DNA of 64,000 bases from positions 1 to 64,000 of the forward strand of contig JBHJGP010000002.1 in NCBI GenBank assembly GCA_050331695.1. Reading direction: 5' to 3'. The first letter of the stretch is position 1. Each line of letters begins with the position of its first letter. Positions 1-8,683 of this stretch are shown one piece after another. Position numbers and translations under genes: made by a program. The stretch is from JBHJGP01 sp050331695. GTDB lineage: Bacteria; Pseudomonadota; Alphaproteobacteria; Geminicoccales; Geminicoccaceae. The notes below the pieces were generated by a model, which saw only the letters and a program-made list of their open reading frames with translations, searched no databases and was not told the DNA's origin.

Positions 1-279
1 ACCAACCCAAGGCCCCAAACATAGAACCCCAGACCAACAGCCCGGCACGCCCGGAAAACGGGACGCCACAACCTGGCTTCGATAGACAAACGGCAACCAC
101 CGCCCGTCTATCCCTTCTCTTCTATCAAATGTCCAAAAAACACGTGCCTCGCACGAGGTGGCGGGAGGTCCCGCCGGCGAGGCCCGCGTGGTATAGGCGC
201 GAGGCAAAATGCGATCAAGAGCTTTTTTGAGAGATTGTTCATCGATGGAGAAGCGCCCCAGCATCGGACCTGGCGAACG

Positions 280-1518
280 GTGATCGACGTCGTGGTCATC
301 GGCGCGGGGGTCGCGGGGCTGGTCGCCACGCGCATGCTGAGACAAGCCGGCGCCAACGTCGTCTGCATCGAGGCGAGGCCCCGGATCGGCGGCCGCGCCT
401 GGACCGAATGGCTCACGCCCGACCTGCCGTTCGACATCGGTGCCTCATGGCTTCACGCCGTCGACAAGGGCCATCCCTGGGTCCCGCATCTCCACCGCCT
501 GAGCGTGCGGACCAAACCGGATCCGAGGCACAGGGTCACCTTCGACCTCGACGGCAGGCCGAGTGAAACGGCGAGCCGGGCGTTCGCCCGAGCGATCGAT
601 GATGCTTGGCAGGCCATGGAACGGGCCGCCGCCGAACAAGATGATGTCAGCGCCGACGAGATCCTGCCGAAGGGCCATCCCTGGGCGGATTTAACGAGGG
701 CTCTGATCGGTCCCTGGCTCTGCGGTGTCGACACCGACGATCTGTCGGTTCGCGACTGGGTCCACTGGATCTCCGGTGAGGACTGGTTCGTCGATCCGGG
801 TGTCGGCGAGATGGTCAGGCGCTACGCCGCCGATCTCGAGATCGAAACGAACACGGTGGCGACCGCCATCGACGTCAAGCCCGACAGGATTGACGTCGGT
901 ACCTCCACAGGGCGGATCGAGGCGAAAACGGCGATCTGCACCGTGCCCTTGGGCGTGCTCGCCGCCGGCGACATTGTCTTCACACCGGCCCTGGAACCGG
1001 ATCGGCTTGCGGCTCTCGACCAATTGCCCATGGGCCTGTTGATGAAGCTCGCGCTGGTGTTCGACGATTGGGAAATTGTCCGTGAGGGCCCGCGTTATCT
1101 GCACCTGCCGAAGGGCGGTGAGGCCGCCCCCTTCTACTGCGTGCCCCCGTTCGGACGTTCTCTGCTCTACGCCTTTTGCGGCGGACGCCAGGCCCGCGCC
1201 CTGGAAGCGGCGGGAGAACAGGCGGCGGTCGAGGCGTTGCTCGCCCCGCTGATCGATCAGTTCGGCGAAGACTGCCGGCGCCGGTTTCGCTTTGGCATGA
1301 TGACCCGCTGGGGCACGGATCCTTTTGCCCGGGGAAGCTACGCCATGGCCAGGCCAGGCGGCAGCGGTCTGCGCCCTCGCCTCGCCCGCCCCCACGCCGG
1401 ACGCCTCTTCTTTGCCGGCGAAGCGACAGACGCCGACGGCTGGGCGGCCACCGTAGCCGGCGCTTACCGCTCAGGCGAACGGGCCGCGCGCGAGGCCATC
1501 GAGCTGTTGCAGCACTAG
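280..1518 (+). CDS. flavin-dependent amine oxidase (monoamine oxidase family)
   Basis: FAD-binding amine oxidase, expected to oxidise a primary amine or polyamine to the imine with release of H2O2; the substrate cannot be read from the sequence. The N-terminus carries the dinucleotide-binding motif IGAGVAGL, followed by an acidic residue and then the RIGGRAW segment that contacts FAD in this family. The C-terminus has the second FAD-contact block LFFAGEATDADGW followed by VAGAYRSGERAA. I prefer the GTG at 280 because it puts the Rossmann motif near the N-terminus; a TTG at 235 would add 15 residues, and neither has a clear ribosome-binding site. No signal peptide is visible. It converges on the cytochrome b561 gene: the two stop codons share the CTAG at 1515-1518. 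Confidence 0.85.
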   Translation: MIDVVVIGAGVAGLVATRMLRQAGANVVCIEARPRIGGRAWTEWLTPDLPFDIGASWLHAVDKGHPWVPHLHRLSVRTKPDPRHRVTFDLDGRPSETASRAFARAIDDAWQAMERAAAEQDDVSADEILPKGHPWADLTRALIGPWLCGVDTDDLSVRDWVHWISGEDWFVDPGVGEMVRRYAADLEIETNTVATAIDVKPDRIDVGTSTGRIEAKTAICTVPLGVLAAGDIVFTPALEPDRLAALDQLPMGLLMKLALVFDDWEIVREGPRYLHLPKGGEAAPFYCVPPFGRSLLYAFCGGRQARALEAAGEQAAVEALLAPLIDQFGEDCRRRFRFGMMTRWGTDPFARGSYAMARPGGSGLRPRLARPHAGRLFFAGEATDADGWAATVAGAYRSGERAAREAIELLQH

Positions 1519-2081
1519 GCTCGTTCGCGACGCCCCAGCATCCTCACCAGGACCGCATCGCGATCCACGAAATGGTGTTTCAAGGCCGCAGCGACATGAA
1601 CCACCAAGAGCAAAATCAGGGCGTTGCCCAACCAATAGTGAATAGCCTTGTACAGCGCTTCGGCCGGCTCGCTGGCGGCCACCAGATGCGGCAGCGTGAA
1701 CAATCCGAAGATCTGGGTCGGAATCCCCAGGGGCGAGGCCGATGCCATCAGCCAGCCGGCCACCGGAATGGCCAACATCAACCCGTAGAGCAGCATGTGC
1801 GACAAGCCGGCGCCGACCCGCATCCAGCCGGGCGCGCTCTCGGGTAGCGGCGGCACCGGTTGTAGAAGACGCCACGCCAAACGCAGAATGGTCAACGCAA
1901 GAAGCGTGATGCCGAAGCTCTTGTGCAGTTGGTACAAGCGAAACTTGGTCTCGAGATCGTCATCCGGCCAATCGACCATGATGGTGCCGGCGACCAGCAT
2001 GCCGATGATCATCAGCGCCATCAGCCAGTGGAGCGCGATCGCGACACCTCCCCAGACCTCGCGACTGTTGGTCAAGGCCAT
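1515..2081 (-). CDS. cytochrome b561 family diheme membrane protein
   Basis: A protein of 188 residues with four hydrophobic helices, matching the bacterial cytochrome b561 family, which moves electrons between quinol and periplasmic acceptors or superoxide. Candidate haem-ligand histidines are His18 (in ALHWL), His53 (in QLHKSFG), His148 (IHYW) and His162 (VVHVA). It starts 3 bases after the stop of the yceI-family gene upstream on the same strand, so the two are probably co-transcribed; the yceI-yceJ (b561) pairing is also seen in Escherichia coli. The C-terminal tail is short and basic (GRRERA). The physiological electron donor is unknown. Confidence 0.9.
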   Translation of the reverse strand: MALTNSREVWGGVAIALHWLMALMIIGMLVAGTIMVDWPDDDLETKFRLYQLHKSFGITLLALTILRLAWRLLQPVPPLPESAPGWMRVGAGLSHMLLYGLMLAIPVAGWLMASASPLGIPTQIFGLFTLPHLVAASEPAEALYKAIHYWLGNALILLLVVHVAAALKHHFVDRDAVLVRMLGRRERA

Positions 2082-2084
2082 GGC

Positions 2085-2645
2085 TCACTCACTCCGATTC
2101 GCGTGGATCTCGAACACGACCCGGACGTCGAGCGCCACGGTGTTGCCGCTGGCGAACTCGCCCTGGCCAACCTCGAAATTGGTCCGGACCAAGGTGCCGC
2201 TGCCCTCGGCCACGGCGCGATCACCGTCGATCGCGATGGTGAACTCGATCGGCACATCGCGACTCACACCTTTCAAGGTCAGGGTGCCGTCGGCCCGATA
2301 GCCGTCGCCGTCGGCTGTGAACCCCTCGGCCTGGTAGACCGCCTTCGGGAACTCGGCGAAGTTGAACCAGGTGGTCGCGCCGAGCTGGCTGTCCCGTTCA
2401 GGCGTGCCAGTGCTGGCGCTGGTCACGTCGACTTCGACCCGGACCGAGCTGTTCCCGAGGTCGTCTGGCGAAAAGGCGATCTCAGCATTGAAGTCTGCAA
2501 ACCGTCCCTCGAACTCGGTCGAGCCCTGCTGGCCGATGAAACCTAGAGAGCTCTGGGCCGGATCCATGGTCCAGTTCGAAGCCGCATGCCCCGACGTTGA
2601 TCCGAGCCAGACCACGAGCGCGACGAAGACATTTCGGAAAATCAA
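2085..2645 (-). CDS. YceI family periplasmic lipocalin-like protein
   Basis: A secreted YceI-domain protein of about 186 residues. The family folds as a lipocalin-like beta barrel that binds isoprenoid or other amphiphilic ligands, including quinones. The start is chosen at a TTG at 2645, seven bases after an AGGGGG ribosome-binding sequence. That gives a signal peptide (hydrophobic core VFVALVVWLG, then a site after GHAA). The mature protein begins with the typical SNWTMDPAQSSLGFIG and ends with the family's VVFEIHAN strand. The open frame continues upstream without a better start. It lies 3 bases before the b561 gene and is divergent from iorA across about 250 bases. Confidence 0.88.
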   Translation of the reverse strand: MIFRNVFVALVVWLGSTSGHAASNWTMDPAQSSLGFIGQQGSTEFEGRFADFNAEIAFSPDDLGNSSVRVEVDVTSASTGTPERDSQLGATTWFNFAEFPKAVYQAEGFTADGDGYRADGTLTLKGVSRDVPIEFTIAIDGDRAVAEGSGTLVRTNFEVGQGEFASGNTVALDVRVVFEIHANRSE

Positions 2646-2895
2646 CGACAAACCCCCTACATCGTGAGACCTGCGCTTCAGAGCCGCGAGTCCGCACCGG
2701 ACGATCCGGCTAGCAACCTGCCAACGCTTCGCAGCATTATGTGTGACCACTTTGATCAGCGGCCAGCCCCGATCGAGAGCCATGCGGCCCCGGTCGACTG
2801 GGCTCAATTGACGCTTCAACCGTAGACCCAAGCGGCATTGCCAATAGGTTCAGTGGGCGATGTGTGATCGACGGTTGGTGAGGGAGGAGGAACCG

Positions 2896-3348
2896 ATGGC
2901 GTCTTTCGGGGTAAATGGTACAGCGGTGAGCATCGAGGTCTCGCCGAACACGCCGCTGCTGTACGTGCTTCGAGAGCATCTTGGCTTGACCGGCACCAAG
3001 TTCGGTTGCGGGGCAGCGATGTGTGGAGCATGCACCGTTCATATCGACGGTGCACCGGTCTTCGCCTGCGTTACTGCCGTTGACTCGGTCGAGGGCTCCG
3101 AGGTCACCACCATCGAAGGTCTCACCGCCGGCGACGACCATCCCCTTCAACGGGCCTGGATCGCGGAACAGGTCCCGCAATGTGGCTATTGCCAGTCTGG
3201 CCAGATCATGCGTGCGGCGGCGTTGCTGGCTGACAACCCGACGCCGACACGCTCGGAGGTGGTCGACCATATGAGCGCCAATCTCTGCCGCTGCGGAACC
3301 TATAATCGGATCGTCAAAGCGGTTCTTCGAGCCGCTGAGGAAGCGTGA
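2896..3348 (+). CDS. iorA: isoquinoline 1-oxidoreductase-type alpha subunit, 2Fe-2S protein
   Basis: Small (150-residue) subunit of a molybdenum hydroxylase of the xanthine dehydrogenase family, carrying two [2Fe-2S] clusters that pass electrons out of the molybdopterin subunit. Plant-ferredoxin-type cysteines are Cys38, Cys43, Cys46 and Cys58; the second cluster uses Cys96, Cys99, Cys131 and Cys133 (CGYC and CRCG motifs). The ATG at 2896 follows a strong GAGGAGGAA site; an upstream in-frame ATG at 2860 would add 12 unlikely residues. The gene ends one base before the large subunit. The two-subunit composition without an FAD subunit gene matches Ior-type enzymes, which use cytochromes or quinones rather than NAD; the true substrate is unknown. 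Confidence 0.9.
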   Translation: MASFGVNGTAVSIEVSPNTPLLYVLREHLGLTGTKFGCGAAMCGACTVHIDGAPVFACVTAVDSVEGSEVTTIEGLTAGDDHPLQRAWIAEQVPQCGYCQSGQIMRAAALLADNPTPTRSEVVDHMSANLCRCGTYNRIVKAVLRAAEEA

Positions 3349-3349
3349 G

Positions 3350-5569
3350 ATGAGCGCTCGGGAGAAAGTCGCCGCCACGGAGCTCAAACTCAGCCGCCGG
3401 GCGGCAATGGCCGGTGGCGCGGCACTGACGTTCGCCGTCGGCGGTACCGGTCTTCTGTCCGTCGCGAGGGCCGACGCAGCGGGCGCGAAGGCTTCGCTCG
3501 ACGCTAATGCCTGGATCCGCATCGGAACGGACAATGTCGTCACGGTCATTTTCCCGATCACGGAGATGGGCCAGGGCAGCTCGACCGCGCTTCCCTTGAT
3601 CCTCGCCGAGGAGCTCGATGCCGACTGGGACCTGGTTGAGGTCGAGCAGCTTGACCGAGACGACCGCACTTACGGTAATCCGGTTTTCGGCAATGTGCTC
3701 TACACCGCCGGCAGCACCGGCGTTTACGGCTATTTCGACACCCTGCGAAAAGCGGGCGCCCAGGCGCGCGCACTGCTGATCGCTTGGGCTGCCGATCATC
3801 TGGCGGTGGCGGCAGAAGACCTGATCACCGAGCCCAGCCTGGTCGTTCATCCGCCGAGCGGGCGCCGCTTGAGCTACGGCGACATTGCCGCCCTGCCCGG
3901 CGGTGATTTGAGCGTTCCTCAGATCGACGACGGCGATCTCAAGCCTCGAAAAGACTACAGGCTTCTGGGTCAATTCGTGCCGCGGCGGGACATTCCGGCC
4001 AAGAGTAACGGCACCGAGACCTATGCGTTCGATGTCTGGATGCCGGGCATGCTCTATGCCGCCGTGCGACGCAGCCCGATCGAGGGCGAGCGTCCAGTAA
4101 CCGTCGACGATAAGGCGACCCTGGACACGCCGGGAGTGCTTCGGACCCTCGAACTGCCGGACGGCGTGGCGGTCATCGCCGAAAGCTACGAGGCCGCTGT
4201 GGTTGGCAAGGACGCTCTCGAGGTTGACTGGAGCACGACCTCGCCGGCACGGAAGTACGACAGCGACACGACGCTGGAGAACTACGCCTCGGTCGCCGGC
4301 GATCTCGACAAACCCGGCGCGGTGTGGCGCGAGCAAGGTGATGCGCCGGCGGCGATCGCGTCCGCTGATCGCCAGGTCGATGCCGTCTATCTGTCCGACT
4401 ATGCCTACCATGCCCAACTGGAGCCGATGGCGGCGGTAGCGTCCGTCGATCCCGACGGCAAGGGCGCCGAGGTGTGGGCCGGCACCCAGACCCAGAGCTG
4501 GACGATGCACACCATTACCGAGGTGCTCGGCACCACCCCCGACCGCATACGTCTGCACATGATGACCATGGGCGGCAGCTTCGGCCGGCGGACGGCTCTG
4601 ATGCAGGAATATGTCCGGGATGCTTTGTTGACGTCGAAGGCAATGGGCGCGCCGGTGAAGGTCAGTTGGTCGCGGGAGGACGATCTCAAGCAGGGGTGGT
4701 TCCGGCCTGCGGCCGCGCAACTCGTTCGCGCCGGCTTGACCGCCGACGGCAAATTAGCGGGCTGGCATCACCGGGTCGCAACGCCTTCGGTGATCGCCTA
4801 CTTCAACCCAGTTCGCTGGTCCCAAGTGGACCCGAACGACATCATCTCGATGCGGGGCTCCGAGAACAAATTCTACGATCTTCCCGACATCACCGCTGAA
4901 CATCTGATCACCGAGCGGGGCGCTCGCCTGGCACCATGGCGCGGGATCGGTGCCAGCTACACCAGTTACGCCGCGGAAGCATTCATGGACGAGCTTGCCG
5001 AAGCGGCGGGCGCTGATCCGGTCGAGTTCCGCTTGGCTCTGCTTCAAAACAACCCCCGTGGGCGCCAGTTGATCGAGCGGGTTGCTGACATGTCGGGCTG
5101 GGGCAAGCCGCCTGAGGAGGGCCGGGCGCTCGGCGTGGCGTTCGCCGGCTACGGCGACACGATGGCGGCAGGCGTCGCCGAGATCGATTTGGACGAAGAT
5201 GACCGGATCCGGGTCCACCTGTTCTGGGCGGCGGTCGATGCCGGGCTCGTGGTCTCACCGGACAATGCGCTGGCGCAGATCGAAGGCGGCATCGTGTTCG
5301 GTCTTGGCAGCGCCCTGAAGGAGCGGATCACCATCAAGGGCGGCGAAGTTCAAGAGAGCAACTTCTACGTCTACGAAATCATGCGGGCGAACGAGGTCCC
5401 AACCATCGAGATCGATCTGCAATCCGTCGACGCACCGCCGACCGGCATCGGCGAAGCGGGCACGCCGATGGTCGCCCCGGCGATCGCCAACGCGTTCCAT
5501 GCTCTGAAGGGCAATCGTCTGAGGCACATGCCGTTCACGCCCGAACGGGTTCGATCCGCCCGCAGCTGA
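3350..5569 (+). CDS. iorB: isoquinoline 1-oxidoreductase-type beta subunit, molybdopterin-binding
   Basis: Large catalytic subunit (739 residues) that should carry the molybdenum cytosine dinucleotide cofactor and hydroxylate an aromatic N-heterocycle or aldehyde. Seen: a twin-arginine segment SRRAAM at residues 15-20 followed by a hydrophobic stretch and an Ala-rich cleavage region, so Tat export is predicted; a cofactor-loop motif MGGSFGRR near residue 406; and GIGEAGTP near residue 700, where the Glu corresponds to the catalytic base of the family. It follows iorA by one base and is certainly co-transcribed. No xdhC-like insertion chaperone lies in the window. Its export would depend on the Tat system, whose tatC gene in this window is interrupted by a TGA. 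Confidence 0.9.
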   Translation: MSAREKVAATELKLSRRAAMAGGAALTFAVGGTGLLSVARADAAGAKASLDANAWIRIGTDNVVTVIFPITEMGQGSSTALPLILAEELDADWDLVEVEQLDRDDRTYGNPVFGNVLYTAGSTGVYGYFDTLRKAGAQARALLIAWAADHLAVAAEDLITEPSLVVHPPSGRRLSYGDIAALPGGDLSVPQIDDGDLKPRKDYRLLGQFVPRRDIPAKSNGTETYAFDVWMPGMLYAAVRRSPIEGERPVTVDDKATLDTPGVLRTLELPDGVAVIAESYEAAVVGKDALEVDWSTTSPARKYDSDTTLENYASVAGDLDKPGAVWREQGDAPAAIASADRQVDAVYLSDYAYHAQLEPMAAVASVDPDGKGAEVWAGTQTQSWTMHTITEVLGTTPDRIRLHMMTMGGSFGRRTALMQEYVRDALLTSKAMGAPVKVSWSREDDLKQGWFRPAAAQLVRAGLTADGKLAGWHHRVATPSVIAYFNPVRWSQVDPNDIISMRGSENKFYDLPDITAEHLITERGARLAPWRGIGASYTSYAAEAFMDELAEAAGADPVEFRLALLQNNPRGRQLIERVADMSGWGKPPEEGRALGVAFAGYGDTMAAGVAEIDLDEDDRIRVHLFWAAVDAGLVVSPDNALAQIEGGIVFGLGSALKERITIKGGEVQESNFYVYEIMRANEVPTIEIDLQSVDAPPTGIGEAGTPMVAPAIANAFHALKGNRLRHMPFTPERVRSARS

Positions 5570-5793
5570 CGGCTTTCGATCTGTGGCGACAAGGCCGCTG
5601 AACGCGCCGGTAGCACCTGCTTTCACGAAACGATCGTTGACAGTACTGGCCCGGTGCGTCACAGGATGGTGAGCCGCGAGAAGCGCGCATGTGTTTGTCC
5701 TTTCTGCCGAAGAATGGCTCAAGTGCGGACTTCTGCCGAAAGGGTCGATCAGCGGCGGCACTGGTCGGCGAGGATCTATGGACTGGAATGAGT

Positions 5794-6003
5794 ATGGCGA
5801 CTGGTGTTGTGAAGTGGTTCAACGCCACCAAGGGTTACGGGTTCATCAAGCCTGACGGCGATGGCCCGGATGTGTTCGTGCACATCACGGCGGTGCAGGC
5901 CGCAGGTATGGACAGTCTGGCCGAGGGTCAAACGGTGTCCTACGAGCTTGAGACCGGACGAAACGGAAAAAAGGCGGCCGCCAATTTGAAGGCGACCGGC
6001 TAA
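5794..6003 (+). CDS. cspA: cold-shock domain protein
   Basis: A 69-residue single-domain cold-shock protein binding single-stranded RNA or DNA as an RNA chaperone. RNP1 (KGYGFI) and RNP2 (VFVHI) are intact, and the N-terminus is the canonical MATGVVKWFN. I use the ATG at 5794; another ATG two codons upstream is possible. About 220 bases without another gene precede it. They contain a perfect TTGACA at 5637-5642 but no convincing -10 at the right spacing, so I do not call a promoter; the long leader would fit post-transcriptional cold control. A strong terminator follows directly, so this is a monocistronic unit. The symbol names the family only. Confidence 0.93.
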   Translation: MATGVVKWFNATKGYGFIKPDGDGPDVFVHITAVQAAGMDSLAEGQTVSYELETGRNGKKAAANLKATG

Positions 6004-6027
6004 CAAAACCGGCCCCACGAGATCGAG

Positions 6028-6060
6028 AAAGGCTGCAGTTCGCTGCAGCCTTTTTCTTTG
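6028..6060 (+). terminator. Rho-independent terminator of the cold-shock gene
   Basis: Perfect 11-bp stem (AAAGGCTGCAG at 6028-6038 pairing with 6043-6053) closed by a TTCG tetraloop and running into TTTTTCTTT. It begins 25 bases after the stop of the cold-shock gene. UUCG tetraloops are unusually stable, so this should be an efficient stop. Confidence 0.93.
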
Positions 6061-6171
6061 ACGTTCTCGCAGCCTTTGCTGTCGGTCCCGCCTCTCGGAA
6101 AGGCGAGTTGACGTTGTCCTCGCGTCGACCGACATGTTCAGGATCGAGCTGAAGGTAAGCGGAGGCGTTCC

Positions 6172-7395
6172 ATGGACATCACGATCGCGGCCAGTGACCA
6201 GAAGGCGGCGCCCGCGCCGGGTTCTTTCCAGTGGGACGATCCCTTTCTTCTGGACAATCAGCTAAGCGACGACGAGCGGATGATTCGCGACACGGCCCAT
6301 GGCTACGCCCAGGACCGCCTGTTGCCGCGGGTCATCGATGCCTATGCGAACGAAAAGACCGACCGCGCCATCTTCTCCGAGATGGGTGAGTTGGGTCTGC
6401 TCGGCACCACGCTGCCGGAAGCCTATGGCGGTTCGGCGGCCACTTATGTGGCTTACGGATTGGTGGCACGGGAGGTGGAGCGGATCGATTCCGGTTATCG
6501 CTCCATGATGAGCGTTCAGTCGTCGCTCGTCATGTATCCGATCTACGCTTTCGGTACTAAGGTTCAGCGGGAACGGTATCTCCCGAAGCTGGCAAGCGGT
6601 GAGTGGATCGGCTGCTTTGGCCTGACAGAACCCGATGCAGGTTCCGACCCCGGGGGAATGAAGACCAAGGCGGTTGCGGTCGACGGCGGCTACCGGCTTT
6701 CCGGAACCAAGACCTGGATCTCCAACGCGCCGATCGCCGATGTCTTCGTCGTCTGGGCCAAGTCGGAAGCCCATGACGGGCGGATCAAAGGTTTTGTCCT
6801 CGACAAGGGCATGGAGGGCCTGAGCGCACCCAAGATCGACGGCAAGCTGAGCCTTCGCGCCTCGATCACCGGCCAGATCGTCATGGACGACGTGTTCGTG
6901 CCGGAAGAGCAGATGTTTCCCGACATCTCCGGCCTGGCCGGGCCCTTCGGCTGTCTCAATCGGGCGCGATACGGTATCTGCTGGGGTGCCATGGGCGCGG
7001 CAGAGGATTGCTGGCATCGGGCGCGCCAATACACCCTGGACCGCCATCAGTTCGGCCGGCCGCTGGCCCAGACCCAACTGGTCCAGAAGAAGCTGGCGGA
7101 CATGGCCACGGAAATCGCGCTGGGCCTTCAGGCGAGCCTGCGTTTGGGACGGCTGTTCGACGAAGGCGGCATCGCTCCGGAGATGATCTCGATGGTCAAA
7201 CGCAACAATAGCGGCAAGGCCTTGGACATCGCCCGGGTGGCCCGCGACATGCATGGCGGCAACGGCATCGCGGACGAATTTCACGTGATGCGCCACCTCT
7301 GCAATCTCGAGACCGTCAACACCTATGAGGGCACTCACGACATTCACGCCCTGGTTCTGGGCCGGGCGATCACAGGCCTGCAGGCATTCGCCTGA
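6172..7395 (+). CDS. gcdH: glutaryl-CoA dehydrogenase
   Basis: FAD-dependent acyl-CoA dehydrogenase of 407 residues that oxidises and decarboxylates glutaryl-CoA to crotonyl-CoA in lysine, tryptophan and benzoyl-CoA degradation; electrons go to electron-transfer flavoprotein. The C-terminal block TYEGTHDIHALVLGRAITG is the glutaryl-CoA subgroup signature, with the catalytic base Glu386. The N-terminal part has the GLTEPDAGSDPG substrate and FAD loop, and SNAPIADVFVVWAK also fits the subgroup. The ATG follows AGCGGAGG at good spacing. No electron-transfer flavoprotein or CoA-transferase gene is adjacent; the gene stands alone between the cold-shock terminator and a convergent membrane-protein operon. 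Confidence 0.92.
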   Translation: MDITIAASDQKAAPAPGSFQWDDPFLLDNQLSDDERMIRDTAHGYAQDRLLPRVIDAYANEKTDRAIFSEMGELGLLGTTLPEAYGGSAATYVAYGLVAREVERIDSGYRSMMSVQSSLVMYPIYAFGTKVQRERYLPKLASGEWIGCFGLTEPDAGSDPGGMKTKAVAVDGGYRLSGTKTWISNAPIADVFVVWAKSEAHDGRIKGFVLDKGMEGLSAPKIDGKLSLRASITGQIVMDDVFVPEEQMFPDISGLAGPFGCLNRARYGICWGAMGAAEDCWHRARQYTLDRHQFGRPLAQTQLVQKKLADMATEIALGLQASLRLGRLFDEGGIAPEMISMVKRNNSGKALDIARVARDMHGGNGIADEFHVMRHLCNLETVNTYEGTHDIHALVLGRAITGLQAFA

Positions 7396-7423
7396 TGACC
7401 CGGAAGCGTCCCGTCGACAGGGC

Positions 7424-8683
7424 TTAGGCCCTGGCGTCGGGGCTCGCCGTCATCTGCAGGATGGCCCGCTCATTCGCTTCGGCCACGGTGAAGGTGTAAC
7501 CCTCGGCTGAAAAACTCTCACCGACGTCCGGTAGGCGGCCGAACTGGGCGAGAGCGAAGCCGCCGATGGTGTTCTGGGTGAGCGTCGAGAGGCTCACATC
7601 CAGCGCCTCATTGACCTTCACAATTGGCAGTCGCGCATCAAGAAGGTAGCTGCCGTCCGGCTGGGTCCACAAGATCTGCTCGGTGTCGGCCGCGCGCCGG
7701 TCGGTAAGGGGGTTGGTCTGAGCGCCCAACGTGCGCCGGACCAACAAATTCAGGGTAATCAAACCGACGGCATTGCCCAATTCGTCGACCACGATCACCG
7801 TCAGGTTGGTCTCGGTTTGAAGGAGCTTGATGATCTCGCTTACCCGCTGAAGCTGGGGAGCGTACTTGACCGGGACCATAAAGCGTTCGACCGGCTGGGC
7901 GCAGATATCCCGATCCAGAATATCCCAGCTTTCGATGATGGCGATGGCGGAAAGGTTGGTAGGCGTGCCGTCGAAGAGTGGGATCAGCCTCTGGCCGGTT
8001 TCACGTCTGAGCTCCACGAGAGCGCTCATCGCCGTCGTCCGCTCCAGGCACCGGACATCGGACAAGGGCCACATCGCTTCGGCTGCGGTCATCTGCGCGT
8101 AGCGGAGAACCCGGCGCACCTGGCCGCGACTGAACGCTTCGATGGTATTGGTCCGCTCGGCCATTTGCACCGTCGCCAGGAACTGATCGCGCACACCGTC
8201 GCCTTCGTCCGTCCTGCCGCTGATCAGGCGGGTTGCGAGCTTGGCGATGTGGGAGAACAGCCAGACGAGCGACGCGAGCACCGTCTGCAGCCAGGCAAGC
8301 GGATAGGCGACGAGGGGCGTTAGTGTGTCCGCCCTTTGTTGGTGAACCGATTTGGGAACGATTTCGCCGAAGATCAGAAACAAAGGCGTAAACAAGATCA
8401 ACGCCGCGAGCTCGCCCCGTCCCGCCAAGAGGCCGACCATCAGCAATGTTCCGATGGTTCCAAGCGCGATGCTCGCTATGTTGCCGCCCAAAAGAGTGGT
8501 CGTCAGCAGGCGCGGCGGATCGCCCAACAGCCGAAGAGCCAGTTTGGCGCCGGCGTTGCCCTCGGCGGCTCGGTGCCTGAGCCGAACACGATCGGCGCTC
8601 ACCAGCGCGATCTCCGAGCCCGAGAAGAAGCCTTTCAGCAGCAGGAGTGCTGCCATCAAAAGGAGGGTCAGCAAGACGATCAT
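7424..8683 (-). CDS. CNNM/CorC-like membrane protein (DUF21, CBS pair, CorC_HlyC), second of a pair
   Basis: A 419-residue member of the 'hemolysin C' or CNNM family, now regarded mainly as divalent-cation (Mg2+, Co2+) transport or regulation proteins. Order: DUF21 transmembrane domain (residues 1 to about 180, with the family motif FFSGSEIALVSADR near the N-terminus and GEIVPKS in a later helix), a CBS pair (about 200-320) and a C-terminal CorC_HlyC domain. The ATG at 8683 overlaps the stop of the upstream paralogue in an ATGA; an earlier start at 8713 would only add ten residues inside that gene. It differs from the typical acidic CBS sequence, so ligand binding is uncertain. Confidence 0.88.
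   Translation of the reverse strand: MIVLLTLLLMAALLLLKGFFSGSEIALVSADRVRLRHRAAEGNAGAKLALRLLGDPPRLLTTTLLGGNIASIALGTIGTLLMVGLLAGRGELAALILFTPLFLIFGEIVPKSVHQQRADTLTPLVAYPLAWLQTVLASLVWLFSHIAKLATRLISGRTDEGDGVRDQFLATVQMAERTNTIEAFSRGQVRRVLRYAQMTAAEAMWPLSDVRCLERTTAMSALVELRRETGQRLIPLFDGTPTNLSAIAIIESWDILDRDICAQPVERFMVPVKYAPQLQRVSEIIKLLQTETNLTVIVVDELGNAVGLITLNLLVRRTLGAQTNPLTDRRAADTEQILWTQPDGSYLLDARLPIVKVNEALDVSLSTLTQNTIGGFALAQFGRLPDVGESFSAEGYTFTVAEANERAILQMTASPDARA

Noticed and set aside
81..112. 7-bp inverted repeat GATAGAC/GTCTATC near the left edge
   Set aside because: The stem is short, with a mismatched inner part and no T-run; nothing around it is recognisable.
691..1395. Minus-strand 234-codon frame opposite the amine oxidase
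   Set aside because: Low-complexity Ala/Arg/Gly content and lack of motifs mark it as a shadow of the amine oxidase gene.
3314..4720. Long minus-strand open frame (468 codons) opposite iorB
   Set aside because: It is a shadow of a GC-rich coding region; the product has no motif, no hydrophobic core pattern and no ribosome-binding site, whereas the plus frame is a clear IorB.
5637..5665. TTGACA upstream of the cold-shock gene as a promoter
   Set aside because: The -35 is perfect but no -10-like hexamer lies at 16-18 bases, so a promoter call is not supported.
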